Of a stretch of 64,000 nucleotides of DNA, positions 35,391 through 43,130 are shown one piece after another. Position 1 is the stretch's first letter. The number at the start of each line of letters is the position of its first letter. This DNA is from Zunongwangia mangrovi (lineage in GTDB: Bacteria; Bacteroidota; Bacteroidia; Flavobacteriales; Flavobacteriaceae). The notes under the pieces are model-generated. The model was given only the letters and a program-made list of their open reading frames with translations. It had not been told where the DNA came from and did no database searches. The position numbers and the translations under genes were made by a program. The DNA lies in contig NZ_FOKV01000004.1 of assembly GCF_900112105.1 (NCBI RefSeq), forward strand, positions 1 to 64,000, given 5' to 3'.

Positions 35391-36575
35391 ATGGAATCGT
35401 CGAACAGAAAATTATATCTGGCCGAAGAACAAAAGAAGAAAACCATTTATGATTACCTGGAAGATTATCTCATTGAAAAATATGATATCCGTTTTAATGA
35501 GATTGCCCAGGAATTCCAAATTCGACTGAAAGGCCAGGGCAAATGGGAAGAGTTTGAAATGAACTCCCTACTCATTGAACTTGCCAGGTCGAATATTGAA
35601 GTGACTCTTACCAAATTAGAAATCTTCTTAAAATCTTATATGATACCTAGATATAATCCTATACAAAGTTATTTTGAAGAGCTGCCAAAATGGAATGGTA
35701 ATGATCATATTAGTGATCTTGCAAGTTACCTGCCTCTTCGTGAACCTAAAGCCTTTCTTTACCATTTTAGAAAATGGCTCGTAAGAAGTGTAAAGTGCGC
35801 CATGGAAGATGCATATTTCAATAAGCAGTGCCTGGTACTTGTCCATGCTGCACAAAATTCCGGGAAATCTACCTGGTGCCGCTTTCTTTGTCCTCCGAAA
35901 TTATCAAATTACATTGCGGAAGATCTGAGCAATGACAAAGATGCCCGGATTCAACTAACACGAAACTTTCTGATCAACCTCGATGAATTGTCGGTATTGG
36001 CTAGGAAAGAAACCAATGCATTGAAGGCTTATTTTTCAAAGACGATTATCAATGAGCGCCTTCCCTATGATCGCAAGAATACCAGCCTGCATCGTTGCTG
36101 TTCTTTTATTGGTTCGACCAACCGTACCACCTTTTTAAATGATGAAACGGGTTCGGTACGCTGGCTATGCTTTGAACTCCTGGGAAAAATCGATTTTAAT
36201 TATAGCCGTAAAATTGATATTAACCAGGTATGGGCTCAGGCCTTTATGCTCGCCTATATGGATATTGACTTTAGTCCCGAATTGACGCCGAAAGATATTG
36301 CTGAGAATGAACAGCGCAATAACAGCTACCGACAGGCGACGATGGAAGAGGAACTGTTGAATAAATTCTATACGCCCAGCCAAAAGGAAGAAGACTTTTA
36401 TACGACAACCGACATCCTCTCAAAATTACAGCATGTAAATAACAGACTGAATGTCGTAAACATGGGTAGGGCGTTAGCTGCACAGGGATATGAGCGGGTT
36501 AAAGATAAAAAGAGAAGAATCTATGGCTACCTGGCTAAACCTTCATTTAAATACTCCCCGCTAGAGAATATCTAG
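35391..36575 (+). CDS. VapE/VirE-family ATPase (primase-helicase partner)
   Basis: A 394-residue protein with a DUF-type N-terminus and a P-loop ATPase core: Walker A AAQNSGKSTWCRF near 155-165 and Walker B-like FLINLDELSVLARKE near 188-200. The order HTH, VapE, Toprim primase and Mob is typical of flavobacterial mobilizable elements. VapE-type proteins are thought to be superfamily 3-like helicases for element replication. It starts four bases past the HTH stop. Confidence 0.82.
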   Translation: MESSNRKLYLAEEQKKKTIYDYLEDYLIEKYDIRFNEIAQEFQIRLKGQGKWEEFEMNSLLIELARSNIEVTLTKLEIFLKSYMIPRYNPIQSYFEELPKWNGNDHISDLASYLPLREPKAFLYHFRKWLVRSVKCAMEDAYFNKQCLVLVHAAQNSGKSTWCRFLCPPKLSNYIAEDLSNDKDARIQLTRNFLINLDELSVLARKETNALKAYFSKTIINERLPYDRKNTSLHRCCSFIGSTNRTTFLNDETGSVRWLCFELLGKIDFNYSRKIDINQVWAQAFMLAYMDIDFSPELTPKDIAENEQRNNSYRQATMEEELLNKFYTPSQKEEDFYTTTDILSKLQHVNNRLNVVNMGRALAAQGYERVKDKKRRIYGYLAKPSFKYSPLENI

Positions 36576-36590
36576 AAAACTTAATTAAAA

Positions 36591-36780
36591 AAACTTACCC
36601 ATCTTACCCCATTTAGGTTTAACGCAGTATTCATAAAGCTTGAGCTTGTGGTAAGATTTGCTGCCAATCATCTTACCCAACTTACCCAAACAAGACCTTG
36701 GGTAAGATGGGTAAGATCGAAAATCAAGGTATTACTCACCCTACCCTTAGTATTTACGGGGCTTGGGTAAGATGGTAACT
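36591..36780. repeat. CTTACCC / GGGTAAG iterons, possible replication origin
   Basis: CTTACCC-type 7-mers occur at 36594, 36604, 36672 and 36681 and in reverse (GGGTAAG) at 36700, 36709 and 36765, plus a GGTAAGAT at 36650. Bases 36672-36689 and 36699-36716 form an 18-bp inverted repeat with one mismatch. The region lies between vapE and the primase gene and contains no gene, so it is a good oriV or autoregulatory site candidate. Confidence 0.65.
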
Positions 36781-36793
36781 TAAATTCAGAAAA

Positions 36794-37657
36794 ATGAAAA
36801 AAAATAATGAATTGTGGAGTAGCGCCCGAAATACAGATATTATTCAATTATTGAAGTCTTTAGGGCACTACCCCACCAAAACAAAGGAAAAAGAAGCTTG
36901 GTTTCTGAGTCCCCTGCGGTCAGAAACGCAAGCCTCTTTTATCGTATCTAAAACAAAAAACCTTTGGTACGACTTCGGTCTTAGTAAAGGTGGGAATAGT
37001 ATCGACCTTATCATGAATTTGAAATCCTGCAATTTCCAGGAGGCGTTGAACTTTCTAAAAAATCCACAGTTTAGCTTTTCTTTTAACCCGCCTGCTCAAA
37101 TTTCACATGAACCAAAAATTAAATTACTGAAAACATCACATTTTATCTCAAACGCCTTACAGGATTATATCATGCAACGTGGAATTCCCATACGATTAGC
37201 TTCACGCTTTCTGGAGGAAGTGACCTATAAGGTTCGCAGTGGAATCTATTTTAGTCTGGGACTTAAAAATCATAAAAATGGTTGGGAACTTCGAAATGCT
37301 TATTTCAAAACGGTGATCCCTCCGAAATCCTATACCCACATTTGCTGGAATCATACTAGTCTTTGTATCACCGAAGGTATGTTTGATTTTTTGTCTCTGG
37401 GAGTTTTAGAGAAAGAGTCTTTTGAAAAAATGGACCATGTGATACTAAATTCTCTGGCTTGTGTTCCGCAACTAATGGGATTGCTTCCCTCCTATTCCAA
37501 GATATATCTCTACCTGGATAATGACCCTGCGGGAGATCGTATGACTTCGTATTTACTAGAACATTTTGCTCAGGCCATCGACCTGAGATATCGCTTTTAT
37601 CCACATAAAGATCTTAACGAAAAACTTTGCCATGTTCGACGAGAAAATACCCTTTGA
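36794..37657 (+). CDS. CHC2-like/Toprim DNA primase
   Basis: A 287-residue primase-like protein. The N-terminus has a degenerate CHC2 zinc-finger region (SPLRSETQASF, WYDFGLSKGGNSIDL) without the canonical cysteine set. The C-terminal Toprim domain has CITEGMFDFLSLG (Toprim Glu) near 195 and YLYLDNDPAGDRM (DxDxxG) near 240. With VapE it should prime element replication. The downstream MobC frame overlaps its end by 26 bp. Confidence 0.85.
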   Translation: MKKNNELWSSARNTDIIQLLKSLGHYPTKTKEKEAWFLSPLRSETQASFIVSKTKNLWYDFGLSKGGNSIDLIMNLKSCNFQEALNFLKNPQFSFSFNPPAQISHEPKIKLLKTSHFISNALQDYIMQRGIPIRLASRFLEEVTYKVRSGIYFSLGLKNHKNGWELRNAYFKTVIPPKSYTHICWNHTSLCITEGMFDFLSLGVLEKESFEKMDHVILNSLACVPQLMGLLPSYSKIYLYLDNDPAGDRMTSYLLEHFAQAIDLRYRFYPHKDLNEKLCHVRRENTL

Positions 37658-38153
37658 AAATGAAAAAAAATCCTCCTATTCCTTAAGCTTTGAAAAGCTA
37701 AAAAAAAGGGAAGGCAAAACGAGGATTTCCAATGATGGGGACACGGGTTCCCATCAAACGGAAAATTCTAATATAGATCCTAATTCAAGATGTGTGTCTG
37801 TGGACACAATCTTGATTGCTCCCCATGGTCGCAATGAAAAAAAAGAGATGTTTAAGGGGAAGACCTCCTTAATCAAATTCAGGTGTACGCTGTACCAGAA
37901 AAAACTACTGAACATCAAGGCGAAACGATCGGGATTAAGTCTGAGTGAATTTTGTCGAAAATCTGCGATGGATCTGCCCATCAATGAGCGGATGAGCGAT
38001 GATCATATTGCCATCTACAAAGATCTGGTGAAATTTCATAACAACTTTAAGTCCATCGGGAATATTTTCCGAAAACGGGATCCCAGGTTATCTACTGAAG
38101 TTTATAAGCTGGCCGAGGCGATGAAGCAACATCTTAAAAAACTGGATCTATGA
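37632..38153 (+). CDS. Plasmid mobilization relaxosome protein MobC-like
   Basis: A 173-residue protein whose conserved part is the C-terminal 100 residues: IKFRCTLYQKKLLNIKAKRSGLSLSEFCRKSAM, then a helical EVYKLAEAMKQHLKKL end. This is the MobC/bMobC (ribbon-helix-helix-like) class that melts oriT for the relaxase. The first 70 residues look unstructured; a start at residue 72 (MFKGKTS) is possible. It overlaps the relaxase ORF by 4 bp (ATGA). Confidence 0.78.
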   Translation: MFDEKIPFENEKKSSYSLSFEKLKKREGKTRISNDGDTGSHQTENSNIDPNSRCVSVDTILIAPHGRNEKKEMFKGKTSLIKFRCTLYQKKLLNIKAKRSGLSLSEFCRKSAMDLPINERMSDDHIAIYKDLVKFHNNFKSIGNIFRKRDPRLSTEVYKLAEAMKQHLKKLDL

Positions 38154-39019
38154 TTGGTAAAGGAAAATCCATTAGTCATACCCAAGCTTCCATGAAGTAT
38201 GGATGGAACCAGGAGAAGGAGGCAGAGATTGTCTACTCTCAAAATATCGTGGGAGATTCTCCGCAGGAAATTAGCCGGGAGTTTGAACAGATCCAAAAGC
38301 TGAATGAGCATTGTGAGCGAAATACGCTTTCATTCGTCCTGAGTCCTACCATTGAAGATGGCCGAACACTGGATCAGCGAAAACTTGGAGAACTGACCAA
38401 AGACTTTATGCGGGAAATGAAACTGGGCGAGCGACAGGCGATTGCCTTTGTACATCAGGATAAAGAGCATAAGCATGTACATCTTTATGTGAACCGAATT
38501 GATTTTGATGGTCGTGCCTATAAGGATAATTTTATTGGTAAACGTAGTCAGCATGCTGCCGAGCGGGTAGCTCACGAACATCAACTGACCACCGTTCGTG
38601 AGGTACAGCTCATACGGGAGATTAATCTTACCGATATCCGTTTGGAAATCAAACGTCGGCATGAGCTGACCATGAAACAATTTAAACCGGAAACTTATAA
38701 AGAATACATGCGCGGAATGGAAACCAATGGTGTAAAAGCCATTCCCTTTATCAATAAGCAACAAAAATTGCAGGGCTTTCGATTTGAATTTGATGGACAT
38801 AGCCTTAAAGGCAGCTCGGTTCATCGCTCCATGAGTATGTCCAATATCGGAAAGCAAATGGCCAGAGAACATGGTATCGAGAAATTTAAAGAACTCAACA
38901 AAGCGATTAACCTTGCGAAAAGCCCGGAACCGGTGCAAATCAGCTTGAAACTATTAAAAGAAATCACACAAAAAGTTATTAAAAAGTCCATATCCAAAGG
39001 CATGGATATCGGATATTAA
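38150..39019 (+). CDS. Relaxase/mobilization nuclease (MobB-type)
   Basis: A 289-residue MOBP-like relaxase. The metal-binding HUH motif HKHVHLYVNRID near residue 107-118 follows a QAIAFVHQDKEH strand. An N-terminal catalytic residue must nick oriT; the early Tyr/His are in SMKYGWNQEKE and ENIV-like segments, and I cannot assign it with certainty. It begins in ATGA overlap with MobC. Presence of relaxase without tra genes makes the island mobilizable, not self-transmissible. Confidence 0.87.
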   Translation: MIGKGKSISHTQASMKYGWNQEKEAEIVYSQNIVGDSPQEISREFEQIQKLNEHCERNTLSFVLSPTIEDGRTLDQRKLGELTKDFMREMKLGERQAIAFVHQDKEHKHVHLYVNRIDFDGRAYKDNFIGKRSQHAAERVAHEHQLTTVREVQLIREINLTDIRLEIKRRHELTMKQFKPETYKEYMRGMETNGVKAIPFINKQQKLQGFRFEFDGHSLKGSSVHRSMSMSNIGKQMAREHGIEKFKELNKAINLAKSPEPVQISLKLLKEITQKVIKKSISKGMDIGY

Positions 39020-39031
39020 ACCTCTGTAATT

Positions 39032-39334
39032 ATGGCAAAAATTGATGAACTATCGGAATTGTTATGCGCTGAACTGGCAAGCTTCGAGCAGCATATGAAA
39101 CGACTGGAAGAAATTCACTCGCAGGGGATTCACCTGGATACCGAAGACCTGATACGACGACTTTCAAGCCTGGAAGACACACTGGATTTTGAAAAGAACG
39201 AATATGAACGGATTTCTACGGAATTATCCAACACGATTAAAGAGGCAAAGATCTACCCGAAATGGGCGCTTATTGTGTTTTTTGTGTCTTTGAGTTTGAA
39301 TATTATTGGTATAGCCTTTTTGGTATTTAGCTAA
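39032..39334 (+). CDS. Coiled-coil protein with C-terminal membrane anchor (mob operon)
   Basis: A 100-residue protein with a long helical, coiled-coil-like N-terminal region (about 1-72) and a single C-terminal transmembrane helix (ALIVFFVSLSLNIIGIAFLV, about 80-98). Third gene of the Mob run, 12 bp after the relaxase. Small tail-anchored proteins like this accompany relaxases in Bacteroidota; function unknown. Confidence 0.72.
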   Translation: MAKIDELSELLCAELASFEQHMKRLEEIHSQGIHLDTEDLIRRLSSLEDTLDFEKNEYERISTELSNTIKEAKIYPKWALIVFFVSLSLNIIGIAFLVFS

Positions 39335-39472
39335 GTATCTTATTTAATAATGGATACTAAAAATCCATACAGCTTTAGGACTAAATATAGGCAAGTTGGC
39401 TATAAATCACTGACAATGAATAATTAGTTATCTTTATAGCAGCACCCCTCCGTTAATAATACTTTATTAGGT

Positions 39473-40231
39473 ATGGAACTCGCATTCCTTCTTATTATTT
39501 TCATGGTCTTTTTCGTAGGCTCTGACTTTGTCATGAATGTGGTAATTCCTAGAATGAAAGGGAATTTTGGGGAACGCAGAGTTGCCACCAAACTACGAAA
39601 GCTTCGTAAAAGAGATTATATTGTCTTAAACAATATCCTTATACCATCTGGCCAGGGCAGTTCCCAAATTGACCATATCGTAATTTGTTCTTCGGGTGTT
39701 TTTGTAATCGAAACGAAACATTATAAAGGTTGGATTCATGGACATCAAAAATCTGAAAATTGGAGCCAGACCATTTTCAAGCATCATACAAGGTTTAAAA
39801 ATCCAATTCGACAAAATTGGACTCATATATTTGCTTTAAGAAAGCTTCATCCGAACTTCCAGAAACTAAAATACTATCCTATTGTAGTTTTTTCAGGACG
39901 TGCACGGTTAAAGAATGTGACTTCAGAACTGCCTGTATTGTATCTGTGGCAACTCGTACGATACATTAGAACAGAAAATCACCGGAACCGATTATCACCA
40001 AACCAAATGCTATGGATCGCAGAAACCATTAAATCTAAAAATTTAAAAAGAAGAAAGGATCGAAAAAACCATAACCGCTACGTTAAATGGCGGACTAAAG
40101 ACCAAAAAATCATGGTGCATTTAAAGATCTGTCCGAGGTGTCAAGGCGATTTATTACTAAAAAATGGTCGTTATGGTAATTTCTACGGATGTTCTAATTA
40201 TCCAAAGTGTACTTATACCAAAAATTATTAG
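39473..40231 (+). CDS. NERD nuclease-related protein with topoisomerase-type zinc finger
   Basis: A 252-residue protein: a membrane anchor at about 1-23, a NERD domain with SQIDHIVI and VIETKHYKGWIHG (the D and ExK nuclease-like signature) and a C-terminal C4 finger CPRCQGDLLL..CSNYPKCTY resembling those of topoisomerase IA. NERD domains are nuclease-like and often lie in defence or mobile contexts. Role is inferred, not known. The first gene of the right-hand cargo. Confidence 0.82.
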   Translation: MELAFLLIIFMVFFVGSDFVMNVVIPRMKGNFGERRVATKLRKLRKRDYIVLNNILIPSGQGSSQIDHIVICSSGVFVIETKHYKGWIHGHQKSENWSQTIFKHHTRFKNPIRQNWTHIFALRKLHPNFQKLKYYPIVVFSGRARLKNVTSELPVLYLWQLVRYIRTENHRNRLSPNQMLWIAETIKSKNLKRRKDRKNHNRYVKWRTKDQKIMVHLKICPRCQGDLLLKNGRYGNFYGCSNYPKCTYTKNY

Positions 40232-40463
40232 TGATAGATTCAGAATAAGCTTTTCATCATTAATTTGCGAATAATACCAACAGAGAGTTGTAAATTTTAA
40301 TAGTGATTGGATCATCTCTAGGATTTGAAACTTCTATGAGATAAAGCTATCCCCCCTATTTTGTCCGTACCTTAAAAGGTATTGATTTGCAAAACATATA
40401 AAGTTTATTTTCTCCAGTCTCATCATTGGAGATTTGTTTTTTGGGTTAGCTGCGATTCCCTGT

Positions 40464-40536
40464 ATATGCACTGAATGCACTTAGTGAGTGTCTTCATTTC
40501 ACCTCACCTTACGGGTGTACAGACACCCTCAAAAAT
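40464..40536 (-). ncRNA. Predicted single guide RNA for the dCas12f-like protein
   Basis: Minus-strand RNA just after the dcas12f stop. The stem GGGTGTCTGTACACCC (40513-40528) is a hairpin. Then GTGAGGTGAAATGAAG...CTCAC closes a second stem (GTGAG with CTCAC at about 40484-40488), which mirrors the Cas12f repeat end GAATGAAG..(N)TGCAAC. The next 20 nt, TAAGTGCATTCAGTGCATAT (40464-40483), would be the guide. There is no second repeat, so no array. The 5' end is unknown and may extend into the TCAA repeat or the gene's 3' end. The base before the guide is C, not G. Confidence 0.62.
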
Positions 40537-40560
40537 TCAATCAATCAATCAATCAATCAA
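40537..40560. repeat. (TCAA)6 microsatellite at the 3' end of the dcas12f-like gene
   Basis: Six exact TCAA copies straddle the stop codon (40553-40555) of the Cas12f-like gene and precede the predicted guide-RNA scaffold. Its phase is such that copy-number change would not alter the coding sequence, but it would change the distance between gene and RNA. Confidence 0.8.
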
Positions 40561-41650
40561 TAATAATCTCAATACCCGCCATCTCGGCTTTGTATTTTAT
40601 TTTTTCTATCAATCCATAATAACTCCAATTTCGGAGCACAAATTCTTCTTCTTTAGCAACCGCCATTTTCTTTTCCTGATTTATAAGCACAAGTGTTCCC
40701 GCTTGTTGTTTGATACAAAAATTAATTAATTGCCTACTGTATACGTGCAGACGGTTATCGATATAATTTCTTTCTCGCTCCCGAAATCTATCAACTGCCT
40801 TCGTTTTTCGTTTGTATCCTTTTCCTGATTTTGCGTAACTAATTCCTTGTTGTGTTCTTTTTCGGGCAGCCTGGATTGCTAATCTTCTATAGAGAAATTC
40901 TTCCTTACTGCCTATTTGTAGTTTTGACATAGCTGTTTTTACTGTTACAGGAAATTCTATAGATAAAGCAGCTTCTGCAATTCTTTCAGGCTTCAAAAGG
41001 TTTTCTGTCTTTTCGATCTCGAACACCCCCAGCATAAATATCTTACCTTTTTTCAACTGAATTTGCGAAGTACAAAGTTTAGTTTTGCCATTCATTACTT
41101 TTTTTAAAAGACTACGTTTATCGCTAAAATCTCGTCCTAAATATGTGACCATAGGAATTGAGAAAAGCCGAAAACTAAATATATTTTTTTCTTCATTATA
41201 CGATAAACCTCGCATACCTTCATAACTAAAAGGAAATGGCATATTACGTTTAAAATTCATTAGTGAACGCTCACCGCTCCAATATTCCGATTGATATCTG
41301 GTATATTCCTTTATTGTAGATTGATTAATGCTACTCAAGATATTAGTAGGGATTTCTCCTTTAAACCGATCTGATATCAAACGATAAGTGGTATTCATTC
41401 TAGAACGGTTTAATATTCCCAATTCATCCTTTTGTTCATCAACTAATTTGTATTTAACCTCTTCAGAGAGGTATAGAAATTCTTTTATCATTCCTTGTAC
41501 AAACAAATGGGAAGCTATAAGATTTGCAGCCCGGTAACACCGATTTTGCCATCTATATAAAGTTTTAAAAGCTTCACTACGTTCCTCCTTCGATGGCAGA
41601 TCGATGAGCAATTGAATTTTTCGCGTAAGTGTCATTGTTGATGTATTCAT
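40553..41650 (-). CDS. Nuclease-dead Cas12f/TnpB-like RNA-guided protein (dCas12f)
   Basis: A 365-residue protein. Its C-terminal third carries a TnpB/Cas12 pattern: RKRTQQG (about 268), KAVDRFRERERNYIDNRLH (about 285-303), a GTLVLINQE strand (about 317) and NWSYYGLIEKIKYKAEMAG (about 342-360). The RuvC-I Asp position reads SIEFPV (about 229), the RuvC-II Glu position is LVLINQ with no Glu, and the protein stops at IEIIID, before the zinc finger and RuvC-III Asp. So it should bind RNA and DNA without cutting. ATG start two bases after the sigma gene's stop: an operon. Family call is by pattern, not by search. Confidence 0.82.
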   Translation of the reverse strand: MNTSTMTLTRKIQLLIDLPSKEERSEAFKTLYRWQNRCYRAANLIASHLFVQGMIKEFLYLSEEVKYKLVDEQKDELGILNRSRMNTTYRLISDRFKGEIPTNILSSINQSTIKEYTRYQSEYWSGERSLMNFKRNMPFPFSYEGMRGLSYNEEKNIFSFRLFSIPMVTYLGRDFSDKRSLLKKVMNGKTKLCTSQIQLKKGKIFMLGVFEIEKTENLLKPERIAEAALSIEFPVTVKTAMSKLQIGSKEEFLYRRLAIQAARKRTQQGISYAKSGKGYKRKTKAVDRFRERERNYIDNRLHVYSRQLINFCIKQQAGTLVLINQEKKMAVAKEEEFVLRNWSYYGLIEKIKYKAEMAGIEIIID

Positions 41651-41652
41651 AG

Positions 41653-42438
41653 CTAAGCAGATTGTAAATGTTCTTTACTTTTCTGATTCATCGCTTTGTA
41701 AGCAATCATAAACTGACGATGCACCTCTTTATGTGAGCGCTGAAGCTTTTCAGCAATTTTTTGAAAAGAAAGGTGCATTTCACATCGTAATTGGAATATT
41801 TCAGCCTGTTCTTTAGTTAATTCCAATTTTAAATTTTCAAAGTTTGAATGCGTGTGGTCTACCTGCTCTAATGTATGTCCACTTTGAACAATCATTTTAA
41901 TACGCTCTATGGCCAAATGAACCTGATTACTTGTCTCTCTAACGCTTACCCCCATAAGTTTGGAAATGATCGCGTATTTGAAGTTGTTTTTTAAACAAAG
42001 TTCAATCAATTGTCTTTGCTTACTTTCTAAAAACGGAAGTACACATAGTATCTGATCAAGGCATTCCTGTTTAACATTCTGATCCAACAGATGCACATCT
42101 TCAGCCTCAGGATTGAATCCATGCATATACTCCTGATAGTTATCGAAAAGTTCTAAACGACTGATAGATCTCTGAAACTTATTTCTAGGCCTGCAATAAT
42201 AGTAGATACATTCTGTCTTCATTACATAAAACAGAAAAGAATGAATATGTTGAGGGTCATTTATCTTATCTCTTTTCTGCCATAGTTTTAAGAAGGTATC
42301 CTGAAGAATGTTTTCAATAATAAAATCATCTTTTATTACCTTTTTCCCTACCCAAAAAAGTTTATTATGATACTTGGTATAGATAAACTCAATAGCATCG
42401 GGGTGTCCTTGTTTTAATAATTTAAAATTACGTTCCAT
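41653..42438 (-). CDS. ECF-like sigma factor paired with the dCas12f-like protein
   Basis: From the ATG at 42438 (MERNFKLLKQG; the TTG at 42444 is a weaker start) the protein has a region 2 like FecI sigmas (AIEFIYTKYHNKLFWVGKK, NILQDTFLKLWQKRDKIND, YYCRPRNKFQRS), then region 4 (LESKQRQLIELCLKNNFKY, KLMGVSVRETSNQVHLAIER). A second HTH follows (LTKEQAEIFQLRC, QKIAEKLQRSHKEVHRQ), an unusual duplicate region 4. No FecR or SusCD is adjacent. The dcas12f gene begins two bases after its stop. Confidence 0.85.
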   Translation of the reverse strand: MERNFKLLKQGHPDAIEFIYTKYHNKLFWVGKKVIKDDFIIENILQDTFLKLWQKRDKINDPQHIHSFLFYVMKTECIYYYCRPRNKFQRSISRLELFDNYQEYMHGFNPEAEDVHLLDQNVKQECLDQILCVLPFLESKQRQLIELCLKNNFKYAIISKLMGVSVRETSNQVHLAIERIKMIVQSGHTLEQVDHTHSNFENLKLELTKEQAEIFQLRCEMHLSFQKIAEKLQRSHKEVHRQFMIAYKAMNQKSKEHLQSA

Positions 42439-42869
42439 TGGCAACAGTTTATGATGTTGGATCGGATCTTAGAATAAGTACTGTACTAATAAATAATATA
42501 AGACTTTCGGTATGGTCTATAGCTTTCATAATTTTGCTATGGTTTTTTGATTGTCTCTATTTAGTTCATCAAGCCATAAGCCTTCCCCAACAGCTGTCAA
42601 ACTCGAGGGAAGGCTTTCTAGCTTCTAGCCTAGCCTAAATGGCTAATTCATTAAACTGTGGTTTGTTACTTTATTGTAGGGTTGGTATTATTAATGATTT
42701 AATCAACCCTCTTCCTCTGAAAAATAATATTGCTATAGCATTTCCTAATGCAATAGATTCCATTTAAATGCTTATATAAGTACTTTGTGATAACCAAATA
42801 TAGTAAAAATAATTAGCATTCGTTCGGTCGAACGAGATTAATTTATAAGTATGCGATTCCTTTGCTAAT
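42439..42869. promoter_or_regulatory. Divergent intergenic region between the sigma and the XRE-like gene
   Basis: No gene seen. It contains a hairpin AAGCCTTCCC..GGGAAGGCTT (42578-42616) and a perfect inverted repeat TCGTTCG-GT-CGAACGA (42820-42835), 35 bases before the XRE-like ATG and a likely operator. The remaining bases hold the sigma promoter, but no consensus box is clear. Confidence 0.45.
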
Positions 42870-43130
42870 ATGGCAAGAGATATTAATAGGGCTATTTGCT
42901 TATTTATAACTGAAGAATGGATAGATCCCTTCTTAGCTAATGGCGGCACACAGGTTGGTTTTGCAGACAATCACAACATCTTGGAAAGTACCGTTAGAAA
43001 AATAAAAAATAACCCTAATTACCGAATTCCTGTTGAAACACTTTTCAAGATTTGTCACGAAAGAGAAATAAGCATGTCTAATTTTTTTAAAAAGTTTGCA
43101 GAGAAATTCCCTGAATTTGAAAATCGATAA
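42870..43130 (+). CDS. Small HTH (XRE-like) DNA-binding protein
   Basis: An 86-residue protein. The segment from HNILESTVRKIKN through YRIPVETLFKICHEREIS looks like a cI/Cro helix-turn-helix with a recognition helix and the stabilising L-x-x-I-C helix. No other domain. Divergent from the sigma-dcas12f operon across a 431-bp region with a palindrome, so it may regulate that operon or itself. Could be a fragment of a larger immunity or regulatory family, but has its own ATG and stop. Confidence 0.7.
   Translation: MARDINRAICLFITEEWIDPFLANGGTQVGFADNHNILESTVRKIKNNPNYRIPVETLFKICHEREISMSNFFKKFAEKFPEFENR

Noticed and set aside
35097-39334. A separate nested mobilizable element
   Set aside because: I saw no second integrase or second pair of att repeats around this module; it fits as the backbone of the single island.
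40464-40483. A second copy of the guide 20-mer (a target) elsewhere in the window
   Set aside because: By eye I found only short chance matches (for example ACTGAATGC near 15712); no match with adjacent G and continuous seed. A real search is needed over the whole genome.
40464-40560. CRISPR array near the Cas12f-like gene
   Set aside because: Only one repeat-like stem and one guide-like stretch are visible; there is no second repeat, so it is not an array.
40475-40729. 84-residue + strand ORF
   Set aside because: It lies antisense to the Cas12f-like gene and guide RNA, and its sequence (TCAA repeats, low complexity) shows no protein character.
40553-41650. Active IS605/IS607 transposon TnpB
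   Set aside because: There is no TnpA nearby, no transposon ends recognised, and the nuclease residues are missing; the two-base gap to a sigma gene argues for exaptation.
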